Shown: positions 28,215 to 36,625 of the stretch, one piece after another | Layout: every line of letters begins with the position of its first letter | Numbering within the stretch: position 1 is the stretch's first letter | Source of the DNA: an uncultured Saprospiraceae bacterium | Lineage (GTDB): Bacteria > Bacteroidota > Bacteroidia > Chitinophagales > Saprospiraceae | Direction: 5' to 3' | DNA: 55,400 bases | Assembly (NCBI GenBank): GCA_937951615.1 | Contig: CALFBH010000065.1 | Coordinates: 1 to 55,400, forward strand | Program-made: the position numbers and the translations under genes | Notes under the pieces: model-generated | Seen by the model: only the letters and a program-made list of their open reading frames with translations | Databases searched by the model: none | What the model was told of the DNA's origin: nothing

Positions 28215-31200
28215 ATGAAAACATACCAAAAACCAATCTTATTCCTTGCCTTTTTTATGTCTTGCTTTTGTGCTTATGCGCAAGGTGAAATTCTTTGTGA
28301 TACTTTGCCGGAGTTGAGGGTGGCTGAAGAGTATTATGATGCAGGCGAATATAATAATGCTATAATTTATTATAAAAAATCGTTGAAACATTATGAGGCT
28401 AGGAGAGATTGGGGAGGATGTTTATATAGCTCATATTGTTTACAATCTTGTTATTACTTGCTAGCAGACTATGAGAATTGTAAAAAAACATTGGATTTTG
28501 CGGATATTCTTAGAGGAAAGTATTTTGGAGATAATGAGTTATGGAAAGCTAAGGTTTTGTATCGTTATGGGCTTTTAAGTTATAAAAAAAGGGATTTTGA
28601 TGAGGCTTTAGGTTTTTATAAAGAAGTTCTTGAAACAGATTTTTCATCTCTAAAAGATCGTGGATTATATGCGGAAACATATAGGAGAATAGGCTGGATT
28701 TATACAAAAAAAGGAGATTATGAAAAGGCAAAACTTAATTATAATATGGCTTTGTCTATCTATTCCAACAAATCACTAAACCGTATAGACAGCATTAAAT
28801 TAGAAGGTATTTATAATGACTTAAGTTCGTTTTATGGGTATAAAAATGAATATAAAAATGCATTAATTTATTGTCACCAATCTTTAAATTTAAAGAAAGA
28901 ATTATACGGAAAAAATAATTTAGATGTTTCAGAGAGTTATGCTACGCTAAGCATATTACACTTTATGAGTGAAGAATATGAAGAGGCAGAAGATAAAATC
29001 AAAAAGTCAATGTCTATCTATGTTGCTATTAAAGGCGAAGAAGGTCGCGTAGTAGCCAATCTCCTGAGTGTACGAGCAAGCATATACCGGATGACCCACG
29101 ATTATGAGAAAAGTGAAGAAACTTATCTATACTTAATTAATATGGTCAAGCGACTTCTGGGTGAAAACCATAACGAATTAATCGCCCACTATAATAATTA
29201 TGCTGTACTCAAGCTAGATATGAAGCAACATAATGAAGCTTTATCACTTTTTAATAAGGCTACAGAACTAACCAAGTTAAACTTCAATGACAAACATCCT
29301 TTTTTGGTGGAAATTTATCAAGAAACCAGCAAGGCTTACATGGGATTAGACGACTACAAAACAGCCCAAAAATACCTAAATAAAAGCCGTGAAATAGCCA
29401 GTCTACCGAAGGATAAAGACGAACTACAACTGGGGAATATTTCTTTTATAACTGCAAAAATAAAACAATACGAAAACCAATATCAACCAGCACTGGCAGA
29501 TTTGGAACATGCAAGAAAACTGTACAGTGAAGTCTTCTCGCCAAAAAACCACCGTTTTACCCAATGCTTTTTGGAGGAAACTAAAATACATCTGAAACAG
29601 CGTAATTATGATGATGGCTTAGTCACGATAAATGAAGCCATTAACTCCATGCTAGAGTCAGGCGCAGAAATTACAAGTACGGAAATTCCTGATGTGACTA
29701 AGCGTATATCTCCTTTTTATTTAAAAGATGGGTTAGAGCTAAAAGGCGATTATTACCTCCAACTATATGGCGAAACACAAACAGAAAATCACTTAAAACT
29801 GGCTTTAGATAACTACGATAAAGCCATAGAAATACTCAACAAAAATCGTACATCGCGCCGCTCAGAAAGCTCCAAACTGAAATTATCTGAAGATGCAAAC
29901 ATCATTCTAAAAAAAGCATTGCCGATTGCTTTTCAGTTGCATAAAATAACTGGAGAAGAAAACTATAAAAACAAGGTTTTTGAATATTCAGAATACAACA
30001 AAGCTTTGGTACTCTTAAGTGCTTTGAGTAAACTGAAAGCGGAGCAAATTACTGATATGCCAGATAGCTTGGCAACTCTCGAAAAACAACTTCGAAAAGA
30101 AAAAGGACACCTGAAAAAAGACATTCACTACGAATTTGCACAAGGCGAAAACACCAATTTCAACACCATAGACAGCCTGCGTAATGAAGTCTATCGAGTA
30201 TCAGGTGAATACGATCGACTTATGAATGCTATTGAGAAAAACTACCCAAAATATTATGACTTAAAGTATAATGTCAATATTGTATCTGCAGCTGATGTCC
30301 AAAAAGACATAGATGAGAACCAAGTCTTGCTGGAATATTTTATTGGGAATAAGGATTTGTTTATTATCAGAATTGACAAGACTGAATTTGAAATAATGAG
30401 TGTTGGAATTGATGCATCTTTTGCTACATTGACCAAAGAAATGACCAGACATATTCAGAAACAGGATTTCAAAGGCTATACAGATGTAGCACAAAAACTC
30501 TACGACATTCTAATTAGACCGACCAAAGAACAAATTACAGGTAAAAGGCTGGTCATTATTCCTGATGGAGTCCTGAATTTACTACCCTTTGATTTACTGC
30601 TGGCTGCTCCGCCTAAACCCAATTCGACCAATTACGCCTCGCAACAATACCTGCTAAACGAACATCCAATCACCTATAATTATTCTGCTACACTGTATGA
30701 TAAAAGTTTGCGCCCGACTAAGCATGGTAGAAAAAAACCTTTCCTCGGCATTGCACCTTCTTTTTCCGGAACTAAATTGTCAGAAATTAATCGACAAATT
30801 ATGCTCCGCAATGAGTTAGTTCCCCTACCTGGTGCTTTGGATGAAGTAAACGGCATCAAAGAATTACTCAATGGCGATGTGCTGATAAAAGAAAACGCTA
30901 CCGAAGGGAATTTCAAAGACATTGCACTGGATTATCAATTAATTCATCTGGCTACCCACGCACTTTTGGATGATAGTGATCCCATGTATTCAAAGTTGCT
31001 ACTGCCTGCGGATTCTATATCTGGCGAAGATGGTTTCCTGCATATTTACGAATTATACAACATGAAAATAGAAGCAGATGTCGTCGCATTGAGTGCCTGC
31101 AATACTGGTGTCGGTGAAGTCAAAAACGGAGAAGGTGTGATGACTTTGTCGAGAGGCATTTCTTATGCGGGCTGTGATAATACGGTCATGACTTTATGGT

Positions 31201-31496
31201 CGGTAGGTGATCGTTCTACAGCGCGACTGATGGATAGAACATACAAACAACTCAAACAACCGATTCCGAAAGATGTGGCTTTGCAACGGGCAAAACTGGA
31301 CTTTCTAACAACTGGTGGACGGTTTACTTCTGCACCTCTGTTTTGGGGCGGGGTTATTTTTGTGGGCAATCCTGAAGCACTTGAATCTCAGTCTTCTCTC
31401 GTCCTGTGGATATTGATAGGTATACCGATATTGCTGGGTGCTGTATTGCTGGGAAGGCGATTGAGGAAGCAAACAGAGTTGCCGCATTATACTTGA
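28215..31496 (+). CDS. Secreted TPR-CHAT protease-like protein
   Basis: A 1093-residue protein. Residues 1-23 form a signal peptide (ending CAYAQ). Many TPR units cover about 30-470, including AEEYYDAGEYNNAIIYYKKS and ETYRRIGWIYTKKGDYEKAKLNYNMALSIY. A helical linker follows, then a CHAT domain (about 766-1060). The caspase-type dyad is His915 (HLATHALLDD) and Cys962 (VALSACNTGVGEVKNGEGV). Further CHAT motifs are IPDGVLNLLPFDLLL and MTLWSVGDRSTARLM. A C-terminal membrane helix (about 1067-1085, LWILIGIPILLGAVLLG) is followed by basic residues, so the protein is probably anchored in the inner membrane with TPR and protease parts in the periplasm. Some CHAT proteins are activated proteases (for example the TPR-CHAT partner of type III-E CRISPR). 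The substrate here is unknown. Confidence 0.9.
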   Translation: MKTYQKPILFLAFFMSCFCAYAQGEILCDTLPELRVAEEYYDAGEYNNAIIYYKKSLKHYEARRDWGGCLYSSYCLQSCYYLLADYENCKKTLDFADILRGKYFGDNELWKAKVLYRYGLLSYKKRDFDEALGFYKEVLETDFSSLKDRGLYAETYRRIGWIYTKKGDYEKAKLNYNMALSIYSNKSLNRIDSIKLEGIYNDLSSFYGYKNEYKNALIYCHQSLNLKKELYGKNNLDVSESYATLSILHFMSEEYEEAEDKIKKSMSIYVAIKGEEGRVVANLLSVRASIYRMTHDYEKSEETYLYLINMVKRLLGENHNELIAHYNNYAVLKLDMKQHNEALSLFNKATELTKLNFNDKHPFLVEIYQETSKAYMGLDDYKTAQKYLNKSREIASLPKDKDELQLGNISFITAKIKQYENQYQPALADLEHARKLYSEVFSPKNHRFTQCFLEETKIHLKQRNYDDGLVTINEAINSMLESGAEITSTEIPDVTKRISPFYLKDGLELKGDYYLQLYGETQTENHLKLALDNYDKAIEILNKNRTSRRSESSKLKLSEDANIILKKALPIAFQLHKITGEENYKNKVFEYSEYNKALVLLSALSKLKAEQITDMPDSLATLEKQLRKEKGHLKKDIHYEFAQGENTNFNTIDSLRNEVYRVSGEYDRLMNAIEKNYPKYYDLKYNVNIVSAADVQKDIDENQVLLEYFIGNKDLFIIRIDKTEFEIMSVGIDASFATLTKEMTRHIQKQDFKGYTDVAQKLYDILIRPTKEQITGKRLVIIPDGVLNLLPFDLLLAAPPKPNSTNYASQQYLLNEHPITYNYSATLYDKSLRPTKHGRKKPFLGIAPSFSGTKLSEINRQIMLRNELVPLPGALDEVNGIKELLNGDVLIKENATEGNFKDIALDYQLIHLATHALLDDSDPMYSKLLLPADSISGEDGFLHIYELYNMKIEADVVALSACNTGVGEVKNGEGVMTLSRGISYAGCDNTVMTLWSVGDRSTARLMDRTYKQLKQPIPKDVALQRAKLDFLTTGGRFTSAPLFWGGVIFVGNPEALESQSSLVLWILIGIPILLGAVLLGRRLRKQTELPHYT

Positions 31497-31513
31497 TGCC
31501 TGAAATTGCTATT

Positions 31514-33016
31514 ATGAAAATCCTATCCGCCCAACAAACCCGCCAACTAGACGCCTATACCATTCAACATGAACCCGTCGAGTCTATTGACCTCATGGAA
31601 CGGGCTTCCTTGGCTTTCACCAACTGGCTGACGGATAAATTTCACAATTCATACCTTATACACATCATCTGTGGTCCGGGAAATAATGGTGGAGATGGAC
31701 TCGCTGTAGCTCGTTTATTGGATGAACGATTTTATAAAGTAAAGGTCTGGCTATTTTATTTTTCTAAAAAAACAACGTCAGACTTTGAGGTCAATCTGGA
31801 ACGATTGAAATCTAAAACTAATATTCCGGTTCATCACATCGACCCTGAAAATAACTTACCTGTTTTTCATAAAGACGAGCTTATTATTGATGCTATTCTA
31901 GGCTCTGGACTAACTCGTCCGGCAGAAGGGCAGGTCGCGAAGCTCATTGAACACCTTAATGCACAAGCGGCTATCCGAATCAGCATTGACATTCCTTCTG
32001 GTTTATTTGCTGACAAGCACACAGCAGGAAAGTCAATCTGTGCAGCGCATACTTTTTGTTTTGAATTGCCTAAACTTGCTTTTATGTTTCCACAAAATGA
32101 AAGTAGAGTAGGGGAGTGGGCATTTGAACCGATTGGTTTACATCCCGATTATCTGGCTGAATTGCCGACTTCTTTTTATTATCTAAATGATGACTTTATT
32201 AAAAAAATAATAAAAAAAAGACCTAAGTTTTCCCATAAAGGAACTTACGGACATGCCCTGCTCATGATGGGAGCACGAGGGAAAACTGGCGCAGCTATAT
32301 TGGCTACAAAAGCCTGTCTGCGAAGTGGAGCTGGACTAGTGACTTTGCATGCGCCGACCTGTCTTGAACATATTTTACCCATCAGTATTCCTGAAGCAAT
32401 GTTTAGTGCGGATGAGGATGAAACTTGCTTTACGCAAATACCGAAACTGGAAAAATATCGGACAATTGGAATCGGTTGTGGGCTAGGAACAGATGAAAAA
32501 ACGGAAAAAGCACTGAAGCAATTGCTAGACAATTATGACCAGCCAATGGTGCTAGATGCCGATGCGCTGAATATCATCAGCCAAAATAAATCCTGGTTGA
32601 AACGGATTCCCCAAAATAGCATTCTTACCCCACATCCAAAGGAGTTTAAACGCCTATTTGGAAAACAAGGCAATAATTTTGAGCGCAATGAAGTACAGCT
32701 TTCAATGGCGCAACAATACAATATTTACATTGTTCTAAAAGGCGCGCATAGCTGTATTGCCTGTCCGAATGGGGATGCTTATTTCAATTCAACCGGAAAT
32801 CCAGGAATGGCAACTGCGGGTAGCGGTGATGTTCTAGCTGGAATGATTACAGGATTATTGTCGCAAAAATACACTCCTTTTGAAGCAGCTATTCTGGGCG
32901 TCTATTTACATGGATTAGCAGGCGATTTTGCGGCAGCGACTATAAGTCAGGAAGCCATGATTGCAGGCGATATTATTGACTATCTTGGAGCGACTTTTCA
33001 GTATTTTACAGATTGA
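31514..33016 (+). CDS. nnr: Bifunctional NAD(P)H-hydrate epimerase/dehydratase
   Basis: The ATG at 31514 (MKILSAQQTRQLDAYTI) is preferred over the longer reading from 31406, whose first 36 residues overlap the CHAT gene and are not family-like. The product is 500 residues, the usual length. The N-terminal YjeF epimerase half (about 1-215) shows IICGPGNNGGDGLAVARLL and RISIDIPSGL. The C-terminal ADP/ATP-dependent dehydratase half shows HKGTYGHALLMMGARGKTGA and the diagnostic NPGMATAGSGDVLAGMITGLL-type motif. The enzyme repairs damaged nicotinamide cofactors in the cytoplasm. It starts 17 bases after the CHAT stop and so is probably cotranscribed, most likely a housekeeping gene behind an unrelated pair. 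Confidence 0.95.
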   Translation: MKILSAQQTRQLDAYTIQHEPVESIDLMERASLAFTNWLTDKFHNSYLIHIICGPGNNGGDGLAVARLLDERFYKVKVWLFYFSKKTTSDFEVNLERLKSKTNIPVHHIDPENNLPVFHKDELIIDAILGSGLTRPAEGQVAKLIEHLNAQAAIRISIDIPSGLFADKHTAGKSICAAHTFCFELPKLAFMFPQNESRVGEWAFEPIGLHPDYLAELPTSFYYLNDDFIKKIIKKRPKFSHKGTYGHALLMMGARGKTGAAILATKACLRSGAGLVTLHAPTCLEHILPISIPEAMFSADEDETCFTQIPKLEKYRTIGIGCGLGTDEKTEKALKQLLDNYDQPMVLDADALNIISQNKSWLKRIPQNSILTPHPKEFKRLFGKQGNNFERNEVQLSMAQQYNIYIVLKGAHSCIACPNGDAYFNSTGNPGMATAGSGDVLAGMITGLLSQKYTPFEAAILGVYLHGLAGDFAAATISQEAMIAGDIIDYLGATFQYFTD

Positions 33017-33118
33017 AAAATTGAATTTGAGTTTGTTTTTTGAATTTGAATTTATAAAACTGTCTTACACCTTACATAATATCATAAGGTTCTTGTGAAA
33101 AAACACCGCAAGATTCCA

Positions 33119-33126
33119 TAGATTTG
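33119..33126 (+). promoter_or_regulatory. Candidate -7 box of the peroxiredoxin-like operon
   Basis: TAGATTTG fits TANNTTTG, 26 bases before the ATG at 33153. CTTG at 33092-33095 lies at roughly -33 distance. Confidence 0.45.
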
Positions 33127-33152
33127 CGTTTTTGCACAAATCAAAATCTAAT

Positions 33153-33854
33153 ATGAAAAATATATTGTTGTTCACTTTTGCAATACTCATCATTCAGGCT
33201 TGCAATGCACCCGAAAAAACCAATACAAATAAAACTGTCCCAGACAATACAACAGAAATGAAGAAGGAGCAAACACCAGATACAAGTCAGGATGAACGCT
33301 GGCAAAAAATAGGTTATGATTTAGAAAAAGGTAGACCTGTAGGTTTGAAAGCAGGTGTAAAAGCACCCAGTTTTGAAGCGAAAGACAAAGACGGCAATAC
33401 GGTTAATCTGGAAAAGGAACTCGCTAAACAACCTGTGGTATTAATCTTTTATCGTGGGCAGTGGTGTCCGGTTTGTACACGCTATCTCGCCGAGTTTCAG
33501 AAAGGCATTCCCAAAATCAATGAGAAAGGTGCAAAGGTCATTGGTGTAACATTAGAAACGCCAGATAATATCGAAAAGACTATAGAAAAGTCGAAAACTG
33601 GATTTACAATAGTGCAGGACGAAGGAGGTATTATGAGTGATTATAAAGTGCTGTTTTCAGTCACGGAAGCTTATCAGCAAAGAATACGGGATGGATTGGA
33701 TAGCGATATTGCACTGAATAATGGTAAAACTGTAGCTCAACTCCCTGTCCCAGCTACTTATGTCATAGGAAAAGATGGTATCATCAAGTACGCACAGTTT
33801 GATTTAGATTATAAAAATCGTGCCTCGGTAGAGGATATTTTACAACATTTATAA
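33153..33854 (+). CDS. Peroxiredoxin/AhpC-TSA-type thioredoxin-fold lipoprotein
   Basis: The ATG at 33153 gives MKNILLFTFAILIIQACNAPE, a lipoprotein signal with lipobox Cys at residue 18; an upstream TTG at 33132 is less likely. Residues about 60-225 form a redoxin domain: VGLKAGVKAPSFEAKDKDG, then VVLIFYRGQWCPVCTRYLAEF with the redox pair Cys105/Cys108, and PVPATYVIGKDGIIKYAQF. A CxxC at this position fits AhpC/TSA-like peroxidases or thiol reductases of the envelope. It is probably anchored to a periplasm-facing membrane leaflet and acts in peroxide or disulfide chemistry. The following outer-membrane gene starts 7 bases later, so the two form an operon. Confidence 0.88.
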   Translation: MKNILLFTFAILIIQACNAPEKTNTNKTVPDNTTEMKKEQTPDTSQDERWQKIGYDLEKGRPVGLKAGVKAPSFEAKDKDGNTVNLEKELAKQPVVLIFYRGQWCPVCTRYLAEFQKGIPKINEKGAKVIGVTLETPDNIEKTIEKSKTGFTIVQDEGGIMSDYKVLFSVTEAYQQRIRDGLDSDIALNNGKTVAQLPVPATYVIGKDGIIKYAQFDLDYKNRASVEDILQHL

Positions 33855-33861
33855 AAAAGAT

Positions 33862-34722
33862 ATGAAACTTACTCGTTTAATTGTATTGATGTGTAGTGCC
33901 TCTATGCTGGGGACATTAGCGAATGCGCAAAGCCCCTGGACTAAAGACAAAGGTGCAGGTTATGCACAATTATCGCTAATGGCGATTCCCACTTATGATG
34001 AAATTTTTGTCGGAGGTTTGGAGACGACGGCACTTAGTCGTGAATTATCGGAACTTGGCTTACAATTTTATGGCGAATATGGCATTATAGATGGTACGAC
34101 TGTCATTGTAGATGCGCCGTTTAAAATTTTAAGTTCTGGGAAAGAAATAAGTCCGAGTGTTTTAGAAGAAGGCACGGAAGCTGTACCAGGTAATCTTCGA
34201 CTTGGCGTTCGTCAGAAATTGTATAGTGATGCATTTGCAGCGGCTGTCCAATTGACATTAGAATTGCCAACCAGCAAATACGATAATCCAACTGGACTAC
34301 GTACAGGTTATGATGCACTGACTATATTGCCAACGGTGAGTATCGGTTCCGGTTTCGGAAAAGGCTATGCTTATGCTTATGGTGGTGTAGGTTTTCGCAC
34401 CAATGAGTATAGCACTTACTTTAACGGTGGTATAGAAGGCGGTTATAAGTTTTTTGATCGCCTGTGGACGATGCTGTTTTTTGATGTGGTGAGTTCTTTT
34501 AAAAATGGAGAACGTATTGATCCACCTAATAATGTCCTGACGGGCTTTTATCTGAATGACCAGGGATGGGCTTCGTTTGGCTTGAAATTATTATTTGAAA
34601 TCAATGATAAAATGGGCGTAAATGCTTCTTCAACCGTAGGGATTCTTGGTGCGAATAATGTACCTGCTTCCCCTTCTGTTGCTATTGGTTTTTATACCAA
34701 ATGGGGCGAGAAGAGTGAGTAG
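33862..34722 (+). CDS. Putative outer-membrane barrel protein
   Basis: A 286-residue protein with a signal peptide (1-23, ending LANAQ). Repeated amphipathic strands, with Gly and aromatic residues near turns (GLQFYGEYGIIDGTTVIVDAPFKI, LRLGVRQKLY, AAAVQLTLELPT, YAYAYGGVGFRTNEYSTYFNGG) and a last strand SVAIGFYTKWG, suggest an outer-membrane beta-barrel of the transporter/MetA-pathway type. The substrate is unknown. It is translationally close to the preceding redoxin lipoprotein and probably cotranscribed. Confidence 0.75.
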   Translation: MKLTRLIVLMCSASMLGTLANAQSPWTKDKGAGYAQLSLMAIPTYDEIFVGGLETTALSRELSELGLQFYGEYGIIDGTTVIVDAPFKILSSGKEISPSVLEEGTEAVPGNLRLGVRQKLYSDAFAAAVQLTLELPTSKYDNPTGLRTGYDALTILPTVSIGSGFGKGYAYAYGGVGFRTNEYSTYFNGGIEGGYKFFDRLWTMLFFDVVSSFKNGERIDPPNNVLTGFYLNDQGWASFGLKLLFEINDKMGVNASSTVGILGANNVPASPSVAIGFYTKWGEKSE

Positions 34723-34723
34723 G

Positions 34724-34920
34724 ATTGTAGGATTGTATGATTGCGAAATTGTGTGATTGTGATGATTAAAAGTTTTTTGCGAAGCAAAAAACAATTTCAC
34801 AATTTCACAATTTCACAATTTCACAATTTCACAATTTCACAATTTCACAATTTCACAATTTCACAATTTCACAATTTCACAATTTCACAATTTCACAATT
34901 TCACAATTTCACAATTTCAA
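34724..34920. repeat. Intergenic element 2 with (AATTTCAC)16 array
   Basis: The left arm (34724-34771) is a degenerate run of GATTGTR and GAAATTGTG units. The centre is a perfect 9-bp stem, GTTTTTTGC (34772-34780) and GCAAAAAAC (34784-34792), with a GAA loop. The right arm (34793-34920) is sixteen 8-bp units AATTTCAC, the last one altered. The left arm is complementary to the right in kind (GAAATTGTG against CACAATTTC). The stop codon of the minus-strand MFS gene lies inside the array. Confidence 0.9.
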
Positions 34921-36099
34921 AAAACTTAAAGCCAGCAAACTAACTCCACCCAATATTCCAAAAGTCACAGCCGCCACAAGAAAGGCTTGCTGCAAAGTAT
35001 AAACATCACTGATCCAACCCAAAAAAGGTGCGAGAACGGCAAAAATAATCCGAATAAAAAAACCGCGTATCGACAATACGGTAGCCCGCATATCAGAGGG
35101 CGTTTCTATATTGATAAAGTCTTTCAATACCGGAACGGCAATGCCTCGCATGATATAAATGAGAAAAATAAAAGCCACACCTGTCGGGCCATAACTGAAA
35201 CCCAATGCCGCATAACCCAGCGAAATACCCACCACAATCAAAACTGCCATCCCATATTTGCTCATAAAACGCTCCATATAATGGACAGAAAAAGAAAACA
35301 CCGCAACCGTTAAATTGAGGGCAGACCATAGGATGCCAATGACAGCAGTGGACAAACCGATACTGTTGAAATAAGGCTGTGCAAACCAAGCCATTGTCAA
35401 GGTAGCCGCGCCCATGCCAGCCGATAACAGGACGTACCAACGCAGATTTTTATTATCAAAAAAAGTGTAGTGTAAAATTCGTTTAATATTATCCCAGCCA
35501 GCACGTTCCTGAATCTCCTGTACTTTGGGTTCTACCAGACTCCAGGAAAGTAGGATGCCCGGCAACAGACAAATGAAAAAAGCATAAAGTGTAGCTCGCA
35601 TACCGAACTTCGCGGCAATCAGACCACCAAAAATAGCAGCAATAGCTTCCGAAAAAGTCGCTACAGAATACAGGCGACCTTCCAGTTTGAGGTAGTCATT
35701 TTTACGATTGATTTGCAATAAAGAATCATACAGCAAAGCAGAGTCAGTGCCAGAAATAAAACTACCACCCAGTCCCATCAAAATCTCCGCAAATATAAAA
35801 CCCCAGAAACTATGTGCCATACACAGCAGTCCAATACCAAGCGCAGAAATACTCATGCCGAGCGTCAGCGTCAGCCGCCGCCCCAGCCGGTCAGAAAAAT
35901 AACCAGAAGGAATTTCAAACAAAGCGACTGCCAAGGAATAAGCTGCCTGCACTTGCATCACCTGCCCAACCGTCAGCCCATTGTCCATGAAAAACAAAAC
36001 GACCACAGGCATAAACAGCATAAACCACTTGCTGGCTTTGATGCCAAATAGTTTATACACATTGGCTTGTAGCTGTTGTTCGTAGGTGGATGCACTCAT
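34909..36099 (-). CDS. Major facilitator superfamily transporter
   Basis: A 396-residue integral membrane protein with about twelve hydrophobic segments. The MFS signature loop between helices 2 and 3 is GYFSDRLGRRLTLTLG (about residues 61-76). GLGGSFISGTDSALLYDSLL in helix 4/5 is typical of drug-efflux-like or uncharacterised MFS members. It acts in the inner membrane as a proton-coupled exporter or importer of unknown substrate. Its last two codons and stop lie within the AATTTCAC array at 34909-34914, so the C terminus SFLKL may have been reshaped by the repeat. The neighbours give no clue to its substrate. Confidence 0.9.
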   Translation of the reverse strand: MSASTYEQQLQANVYKLFGIKASKWFMLFMPVVVLFFMDNGLTVGQVMQVQAAYSLAVALFEIPSGYFSDRLGRRLTLTLGMSISALGIGLLCMAHSFWGFIFAEILMGLGGSFISGTDSALLYDSLLQINRKNDYLKLEGRLYSVATFSEAIAAIFGGLIAAKFGMRATLYAFFICLLPGILLSWSLVEPKVQEIQERAGWDNIKRILHYTFFDNKNLRWYVLLSAGMGAATLTMAWFAQPYFNSIGLSTAVIGILWSALNLTVAVFSFSVHYMERFMSKYGMAVLIVVGISLGYAALGFSYGPTGVAFIFLIYIMRGIAVPVLKDFINIETPSDMRATVLSIRGFFIRIIFAVLAPFLGWISDVYTLQQAFLVAAVTFGILGGVSLLALSFLKL

Positions 36100-36147
36100 G
36101 TTGGGCGTAAAGATAGCTTATAATAAGTATAGTGCGGAATTGAACAG

Positions 36148-36486
36148 AAATTAAGCCAACAGATCGGAGTTTTATTGAGTAGTTATACCAAGACATTTAA
36201 CAAACAAGAGGATCGAACTGGCTCGTTATTCAGAGGCAAAACCAAATATAAAGACGGCTGGATAAATGGTTTTCTGACCGTTGGAAGCAAAAAAGAACAT
36301 CTTTTATTTCGTCCTGACAATGATTATGCAAGGCAGTGTTTGGAGTGTATTCATCAAAATCCGGTGAAAGCGGGTTTGGTGGCTTTGCCAGAAGAGTGGA
36401 TATTCTCGTCTGCTAAAGATTATGCGGGATTACGGAATGGGACATTATGCAATCAGGATTTGGCGAGGGACTTGAATCTTGTCTGA
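36148..36486 (+). pseudogene. RAYT/IS200-type transposase remnant (C-terminal part)
   Basis: The frame reads from about 36148 as QQIGVLLSSYTKTFNKQE, then GSLFRGKTKYK, LECIHQNPVKAGLV and WIFSSAKDYAGL. These are the C-terminal signatures of REP-associated tyrosine transposases (Y1 transposase, PF01797 superfamily). The N-terminal third with the HUH metal-binding motif is missing: the gene begins directly after the intergenic region of the MFS gene, with only a weak TTG start at 36175. It is an inactive fragment of a single-strand transposase. RAYTs are known to mobilise palindromic REP sequences, and a conserved palindrome lies 42 bases downstream. Confidence 0.8.
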
Positions 36487-36528
36487 TGGCTCTTTTCACG
36501 TCCCCTGCTTTACTCGAAGATTACTAAA

Positions 36529-36567
36529 AAAACTCGCCTTGCATTTCCAAAATGCAAGGCGAGTTTT
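36529..36567. repeat. 39-bp palindrome, copy 2 of a repeated element
   Basis: The same 39-bp palindrome as 6734-6772 has three differences: one in the apex and two that change an A-T pair to a G-C pair on opposite arms. It is followed by TTTTTAT. Here it lies between the RAYT remnant (plus) and the end of the 36626 gene (minus), so it could also work as a bidirectional terminator. Confidence 0.85.
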
Positions 36568-36625
36568 TATCCTTTGATATCAAAGAGCAACGAATTGTTT
36601 CAACTTCAGCTCTATGGATTATATA

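Noticed and set aside
34793-34920. CRISPR-like array
   Set aside because: The units are 8 bp and contiguous without spacers, and no cas genes are present.
34741-34929. Open frame translating as repeated FHNFTISQ
   Set aside because: It is only the translation of the AATTTCAC array (24 bases per 8 residues), with no other protein character.
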